The notes under the pieces were generated by a model. The model was not told where the DNA came from. It made no database searches and was given only the letters and a program-made list of their open reading frames with translations. From Bacillota bacterium (GTDB taxonomy: Bacteria > Bacillota > Clostridia > Christensenellales > SZUA-584), in assembly GCA_023397655.1 (NCBI GenBank), contig JAEWTW010000049.1, positions 1-16,575 of the forward strand: a stretch of 16,575 bases of DNA. Direction: 5' to 3'. Below, one piece after another: positions 13,745 to 16,575 of this stretch. The position numbers were made by a program, and so were the translations under genes. The first letter of the stretch is position 1. Each line of letters starts with the position of its first letter.

Positions 13745-14401
13745 TTATAAATGATTTGCGTTCTCATATATCCGCGCAATCTCCGGTTTGCCTGCAATGC
13801 GGCTCACCAGCAGCGCGATGATGGTAATACCGATGAGGCTCAACCCCAGCCGCGTAAAAGTGAACAGCGGTCCCATGGACGACAGTTCGAACAGCACCAT
13901 CGGTACCTTGGTGGTGGACCATGCCCCGATAAACAGCATCACATTCATGAACTTCGCACCCTTCTTCATAAACACGATGGCCACCGGAAACGCCGCGTAC
14001 AGCGGACCCGCCGCCGCGGACCCGAGAAAAATCGCGAGCAGCGCACCCTTGAGCCCGGAACCGTCGCCCATGAAGCGCACCATCGTCTCACGCGGCACCC
14101 ACACGTCCAGCAGACCCAGCATCACGAATATAGGCGGCAGCACCAGCAGCATTTCCTTGAAGCCGCCCAGCGTACGTCCCGCCGCGGGCAGACCTGTCTC
14201 CGGCCAAAATATCGCCAGAGCCGCCAAAATCAGTGCCGCCGCGATGGCGAACGCATACCGCCGTAAAAAGCTCTTTCTGGGCTTGCCCATGCCGACAGGT
14301 TTCATGCTCTGCGGCTTTTCACCGCTGACCTGTACCGTATCCGTACCACCTGCTTCCGGCTTCGCTGTCGCTCCGTTTTTCTGTGTGTCCAGTTCTGTCA
14401 T
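13745..14401 (-). CDS. Half-size permease (PF03773/DUF318-type), second subunit
   Basis: The 218-residue protein has a hydrophilic N-terminal tail (1-45, rich in Gly, Pro, Lys and Thr) followed by about five membrane helices. The core AIFLGSAAAGPLYAAFPVAIVFMKKGA and FIGAWSTTKVPMVLFELSSMG is the repeat found twice in full-length PF03773 permeases (ArsP/YraQ-like), which export metal(loid) or organic arsenic compounds in some bacteria. Here only one copy is present and the other copy is in the preceding gene, so the two subunits probably form a heterodimer. It starts at ATG 14401, overlapping the first half by 4 bases (ATGA), with GGGGGAG just before. Substrate unknown. Confidence 0.78.
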   Translation of the reverse strand: MTELDTQKNGATAKPEAGGTDTVQVSGEKPQSMKPVGMGKPRKSFLRRYAFAIAAALILAALAIFWPETGLPAAGRTLGGFKEMLLVLPPIFVMLGLLDVWVPRETMVRFMGDGSGLKGALLAIFLGSAAAGPLYAAFPVAIVFMKKGAKFMNVMLFIGAWSTTKVPMVLFELSSMGPLFTFTRLGLSLIGITIIALLVSRIAGKPEIARIYENANHL

Positions 14402-14895
14402 AACTCCCCCATTACCTTCCCGATCACAAAAGCCACCGCAAACGCAAACGTGAATGCCAAAGCGTTACGAAGCAGCGCCGTCTTTTTACCAAATACCCTG
14501 AACTCCATCGGCAGCGTCACCACCCCCACCATCATCAGTGAGCTGACAAACGCGCCGGTCTGCATATAACCCGCGCCGCCCGCCAGCAGCAATGCTGCAG
14601 TAGGGAACGCAACAAAGCCGGGCATCAGTGTAACCGCACCGATCACCGCCGCCAGCGCCACGCCCAGCCATCCGGATTCCGCGCCGATAATATGGCTGAT
14701 GATTTCAGGCTGCAGCAATGTCAGAGAAACGCCGATGATCACCATAATGCTGATAAACTGCGGCAGTATGTTTTCAAACGCCTTCCAGGCCTTGATGAAC
14801 GCTTTCTTCGTCTTCTCCCGGTTTTTAACCAGCGAGACGATAGTGAGTGTTATCGCCGCCGCATAAAATACAATCGTATCAATCCCAATATTCAT
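14398..14895 (-). CDS. Half-size permease (PF03773/DUF318-type), first subunit
   Basis: The 165-residue protein has about five membrane helices. ILPQFISIMVIIGVSLTLL, then GAVTLMPGFVAFPTAALLLAGGAG and LMMVGVVTLPMEFRVFG mirror the corresponding segments of the next gene (small residues, then GP or PG, then a PTA or PVA block), so the two are diverged repeats of one fold. Full-length homologues carry both repeats in a single chain of about 300-350 residues. The ATG at 14895 lies inside the end of the PadR gene (17-base overlap) with only a weak GAGG/GGCGG site further upstream, suggesting translational coupling. It lacks the long hydrophilic N-terminus of its partner. Export of a thiophilic compound is a guess from context. 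Confidence 0.78.
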   Translation of the reverse strand: MNIGIDTIVFYAAAITLTIVSLVKNREKTKKAFIKAWKAFENILPQFISIMVIIGVSLTLLQPEIISHIIGAESGWLGVALAAVIGAVTLMPGFVAFPTAALLLAGGAGYMQTGAFVSSLMMVGVVTLPMEFRVFGKKTALLRNALAFTFAFAVAFVIGKVMGEL

Positions 14896-15436
14896 GCAAA
14901 TTTTCCGCCTCTTTGCTCTGTGATACCGCTGTTGTCTCGCTTTCCGGTTGCATATCAGCTGTGGGTACCGGCTCTTGTGCCGTTTGTTTAGCGCCGTGCC
15001 TGTGCCTTCCGCCGCGCGCCGTGCCGATGTTCAACCCCCCTGCGGCAATCTCATCTTCGGTGACTTCCGCCGCCGGCTCACGCCCGAGCAGCATATACGC
15101 ATCCAGCACACGCGAAATGCGTTCACGCCTTTTTTGCAGTACCGCTGCCCAGACATCCAGTGCGGAGCGTCCCTCGTCGGTCACAGCATATTCGCGCCGC
15201 TGCGGACCCGGCCCGCCTGCCGCCCATCCGGAGGTCACCCATCCCGCCTCTTCCATACCGCGCAAAGTACGGTAGAGCGTGGAAACGCTGATTTCACTGT
15301 CCGAAAACCCGAACTCACGCAGCTTTTCGCCCAGTGCATACCCGTGGCAGTGTTCACAGTCCGGCCCGGACAGCATCACCAGCAGGCAAACTTCAATGAT
15401 TCGCTGCATCGGCTTGTGGCCGCTTTCCGTATGCAT
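14879..15436 (-). CDS. PadR-family regulator with CxxCH motif and long C-terminal tail
   Basis: The 185-residue protein has a PadR winged helix in its first 110 residues: RIIEVCLLVMLSGP, HGYALGEKLREFGF, then ISVSTLYRTLRGMEEAGWV as recognition helix and RREYAVTDEGRSAL as wing. Inside the first helix pair is C27-E-H-C30-H31, with C17 nearby, an arrangement able to bind a metal or respond to oxidation. Beyond the dimer helix (about 95-117) lies a polar tail with GGRHRHGAKQ, likely disordered. It is first in an operon with two permease halves and a DsrE protein. Start: ATG at 15436 with GGGGAGG seven bases upstream. PadR proteins usually repress neighbouring transport genes; here a dyad sits between promoter and start. 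Confidence 0.85.
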   Translation of the reverse strand: MHTESGHKPMQRIIEVCLLVMLSGPDCEHCHGYALGEKLREFGFSDSEISVSTLYRTLRGMEEAGWVTSGWAAGGPGPQRREYAVTDEGRSALDVWAAVLQKRRERISRVLDAYMLLGREPAAEVTEDEIAAGGLNIGTARGGRHRHGAKQTAQEPVPTADMQPESETTAVSQSKEAENLHEYWD

Positions 15437-15460
15437 ATTTTTTCCTCCCCAAAACGATAT

Positions 15461-15481
15461 CTATATCCACACTAAATATAG
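15461..15481. promoter_or_regulatory. Dyad in the PadR operon leader, candidate autoregulatory operator
   Basis: CTATAT (15461-15466) and ATATAG (15476-15481) are perfect inverted arms 9 bases apart, just downstream of the expected transcription start. A second dyad, GATAT-CT-ATATC (15456-15467), overlaps it. PadR-type sites are often A+T-rich dyads close to the start. Confidence 0.45.
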
Positions 15482-15494
15482 TTGTTCTGATAAT

Positions 15495-15524
15495 AATATA
15501 TGCTCTCCATCTTGGTTTTGTCAA
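15495..15524 (-). promoter_or_regulatory. Promoter of the PadR-permease-DsrE operon
   Basis: TTGACA (15524-15519), 18 bases, TATATT (15500-15495) on the minus strand. The transcript would start near 15488, giving a leader of about 50 bases. Confidence 0.7.
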
Positions 15525-15630
15525 TGCCTTCGTCGTGCATTTTTTCCCATCACAAGGTACGCATCGGCGATTCGACCAATTTTGCATTTTGCATGCATTA
15601 TTTGCGTAAAAACCGGGAAAATAACAGCAT

Positions 15631-15640
15631 AAGGAGGTGA
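15631..15640 (+). promoter_or_regulatory. Ribosome binding site that sets the GTG start of the SASP gene
   Basis: AAGGAGGTGA is a full anti-Shine-Dalgarno complement five bases before the GTG at 15646. An in-frame GTG at 15637 overlaps this site and cannot be the start. Confidence 0.85.
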
Positions 15641-15645
15641 ATAAC

Positions 15646-15855
15646 GTGGCGAGAAGCAGCAACTGGAAACTCAGCGGAATGAAAAACACGGTCGCCAGCG
15701 AAATCGGTGTAAATTTGAAACCCGGTGACAATGGGGATCTCTCGGCGCGGGACGCCGGCCGTATCGGCGGAAGCATGGTAAGAAAAATGATACAGTATGC
15801 CTCGGACAATATGCCCGAAGCGCAGAGCACGACTCAGACCCGCTCTCGGTTCTAA
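15646..15855 (+). CDS. Alpha/beta-type small acid-soluble spore protein (SASP)
   Basis: The 69-residue protein starts at GTG (MARSSNWKLSGMK). It carries the two conserved SASP blocks: VASEIGVNL (16-24) and GDLSARDAGRIGGSMVRKMI (30-49). These proteins coat DNA in the forespore, protect it against UV and hydrolysis, and are degraded by the GPR protease at germination. At the usual GPR cut site (E before I-A-S-E) this protein has T15 in place of Glu. Length is normal and the C-terminus is polar (TTQTRSRF). It stands alone with an intrinsic terminator. Expression should depend on the late forespore sigma factor; I could not find a convincing match to that promoter upstream. This is the clearest evidence that the organism forms endospores. 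Confidence 0.92.
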   Translation: MARSSNWKLSGMKNTVASEIGVNLKPGDNGDLSARDAGRIGGSMVRKMIQYASDNMPEAQSTTQTRSRF

Positions 15856-15874
15856 GTCAAAAACGATTAAAAAG

Positions 15875-15905
15875 AGAAGGGCCGTTCAGCTCTTCTTCTT
15901 TTTTT
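15875..15905 (+). terminator. Intrinsic terminator of the SASP gene
   Basis: AGAAGGGC (15875-15882) pairs with GCTCTTCT (15889-15896), including one G-U pair, with a 6-base loop; a T tract follows at 15899-15905. Confidence 0.85.
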
Positions 15906-15925
15906 ATTCAATTCTTGAACTTCAT

Positions 15926-15954
15926 TTGACATTTTAAATACAATGTACTAATAT
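15926..15954 (+). promoter_or_regulatory. Promoter of the TetR-family gene
   Basis: TTGACA (15926-15931), 17 bases, TAATAT (15949-15954): nearly consensus. The transcript would start near 15961. The -10 box overlaps the left arm of a long dyad. Confidence 0.8.
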
Positions 15955-15971
15955 CGTTTATATAGTACATT
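15942..15971. promoter_or_regulatory. Operator dyad of the TetR-family gene
   Basis: AATGTACTA (15942-15950) and TAGTACATT (15963-15971) are perfect 9-base inverted arms around a 12-base centre. The site covers the -10 box and start of transcription, as expected for autorepression by a TetR-family dimer. Confidence 0.75.
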
Positions 15972-15985
15972 TATGAGGTGCCCCC

Positions 15986-16575
15986 ATGCAGAACGATTTT
16001 AGGTCTGAGAAAAAACAAATTGAGATACTGGATGCAGCTTTAAATCTGTTTTTGAAATACAGCGCCAGAAAGACCAGTATGGATGATATTGCAAAGGAAG
16101 CCTGTGCATCCAAGGTAACGATTTATAAATACTTCTCTGATAAGGATACCCTCTGTCAAAGGGTATTTGAATTTGTCACGGACCAGTATATGCAGGCGCT
16201 GACGAGCTCCGGCAATACAGATGCCAGCCTGACTGACAGCATGATTCAGGTGACATCACATGCCGCCCATTTTATCAGCAGTGGGCACAAGGCACTATGT
16301 GAAGAGCTCGCCAGCCTGAACAGCAGCCTCCGTCAGGCTTATGAACAGCTGATGCAAGAACAAACCCGGTTGATATATCAGCTGATACGCGAGGGGCGCC
16401 AGCAGAATCTTATACAGGCGTGGCCGGACGACGACGTTATTTTCCATTACATTGATATGGGCCTGTGCTATTACCAGTATAATACGGAATACCATCATAA
16501 GATCGATTATGACGCGGGTTTCCGCCAGCGTTTTATGACCTTCATATGGCGAAATGTGTTTGTAGACCCCACGCT
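15986..16575 (+). CDS. TetR/AcrR-family regulator, C-terminus cut by window edge
   Basis: About 196 residues are visible from ATG 15986, with GAGGTG six bases upstream. The N-terminal DNA-binding domain is typical: ILDAALNLFLKYSARKTSMDDIAKEACASKVTIYKYFSDKDTL (about 14-56), where VTIYKYFSDKD is the recognition helix. The C-terminal ligand/dimer part is helical and family-specific, with no recognisable ligand. The frame is still open at the last base (FVDPT...). Its promoter carries a perfect long dyad, so it very likely represses itself and perhaps a following transporter gene outside the window. Codon use looks more A+T-rich in the first 60 codons than in the neighbouring genes, which may indicate acquisition but is weak evidence. 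Confidence 0.92.
   Translation, partial: MQNDFRSEKKQIEILDAALNLFLKYSARKTSMDDIAKEACASKVTIYKYFSDKDTLCQRVFEFVTDQYMQALTSSGNTDASLTDSMIQVTSHAAHFISSGHKALCEELASLNSSLRQAYEQLMQEQTRLIYQLIREGRQQNLIQAWPDDDVIFHYIDMGLCYYQYNTEYHHKIDYDAGFRQRFMTFIWRNVFVDPT

Noticed and set aside
13788..14453. A 221-residue plus-strand ORF
   Set aside because: It is antisense to both permease halves, lacks a ribosome site, and the permease frames have consistent membrane helices and coupled starts.
15341..15388. CxxCH of the PadR protein as a cytochrome c heme site
   Set aside because: The protein has no signal peptide and the motif lies in a cytoplasmic DNA-binding domain, so covalent c-type heme attachment is not expected.
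15541..15630. A forespore sigma-factor promoter before the SASP gene
   Set aside because: CATTATT (15596-15602) is a fair -10 match, but no acceptable -35 element lies 17-18 bases upstream.

Overview
The window reads as a stretch of chromosome from an endospore-forming, probably anaerobic member of the Firmicutes (Clostridia in the broad sense). The evidence is an alpha/beta-type small acid-soluble spore protein (SASP) near the right end, strong AGGAGG-type ribosome binding sites, frequent TTGACA/TATAAT-like promoters, a BlaI/M56 pair, DUF6143- and YczE-type proteins, and zinc-ribbon proteins of the kind common in clostridia. The coding sequence is moderately G+C-rich and the intergenic DNA is clearly more A+T-rich. 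I see no phage, insertion sequence, CRISPR array, tRNA or rRNA. The species cannot be named from this sequence.

Layout. 1-2017 (minus): a BlaI repressor followed by an M56 (BlaR1-like) membrane metalloprotease that runs off the left edge, behind a promoter carrying two phased operators. 2161-2844 (minus): a YczE/DUF6198 membrane protein, divergent from a Mn-type superoxide dismutase (3063-3698, plus). 3789-5348 (minus): a sodium-coupled amino-acid-type symporter (NSS/SNF family) with a palindrome over its -10 box. 5827-6336 (plus): a zinc-ribbon protein with a DUF2007-like domain. 6465-6971 (minus): a DUF6143-like protein, divergent from a MarR-MATE drug-efflux operon (7127-8951, plus). 9323-10084 (plus): a SIMPL-domain (DUF541) protein behind two tandem dyads; its stop codon interlocks with that of a convergent RarD permease (10081-10998, minus). 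11141-11932 (minus): a short-chain dehydrogenase that resembles chlorophyll b reductase (NOL/NYC1). 12123-13348 (plus): a two-gene unit of a polynucleotide-kinase-like P-loop enzyme and a Thg1-like 3'-5' RNA polymerase. 15436-13403 (minus): a four-gene unit of a PadR regulator with a CxxCH motif, two half-size PF03773-type permeases and a DsrE-family protein. 15646-15855 (plus): the SASP. 15986 to the right edge (plus): a TetR-family regulator with a clean operator.

How the genes work together. Most transcription units are short. Five regulator genes (BlaI, MarR, PadR, TetR and the M56 sensor) sit with the genes or operators they probably control. The two most attractive systems are the kinase/Thg1-like pair, which would make sense as a 5'-end RNA (tRNA) repair module, and the PadR/split-permease/DsrE operon, whose regulator and sulfur-carrier-like protein both carry cysteine pairs that suggest thiol, metal or sulfur-species sensing and export. 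Functions are inferred from family resemblance read by eye; no database search was possible.
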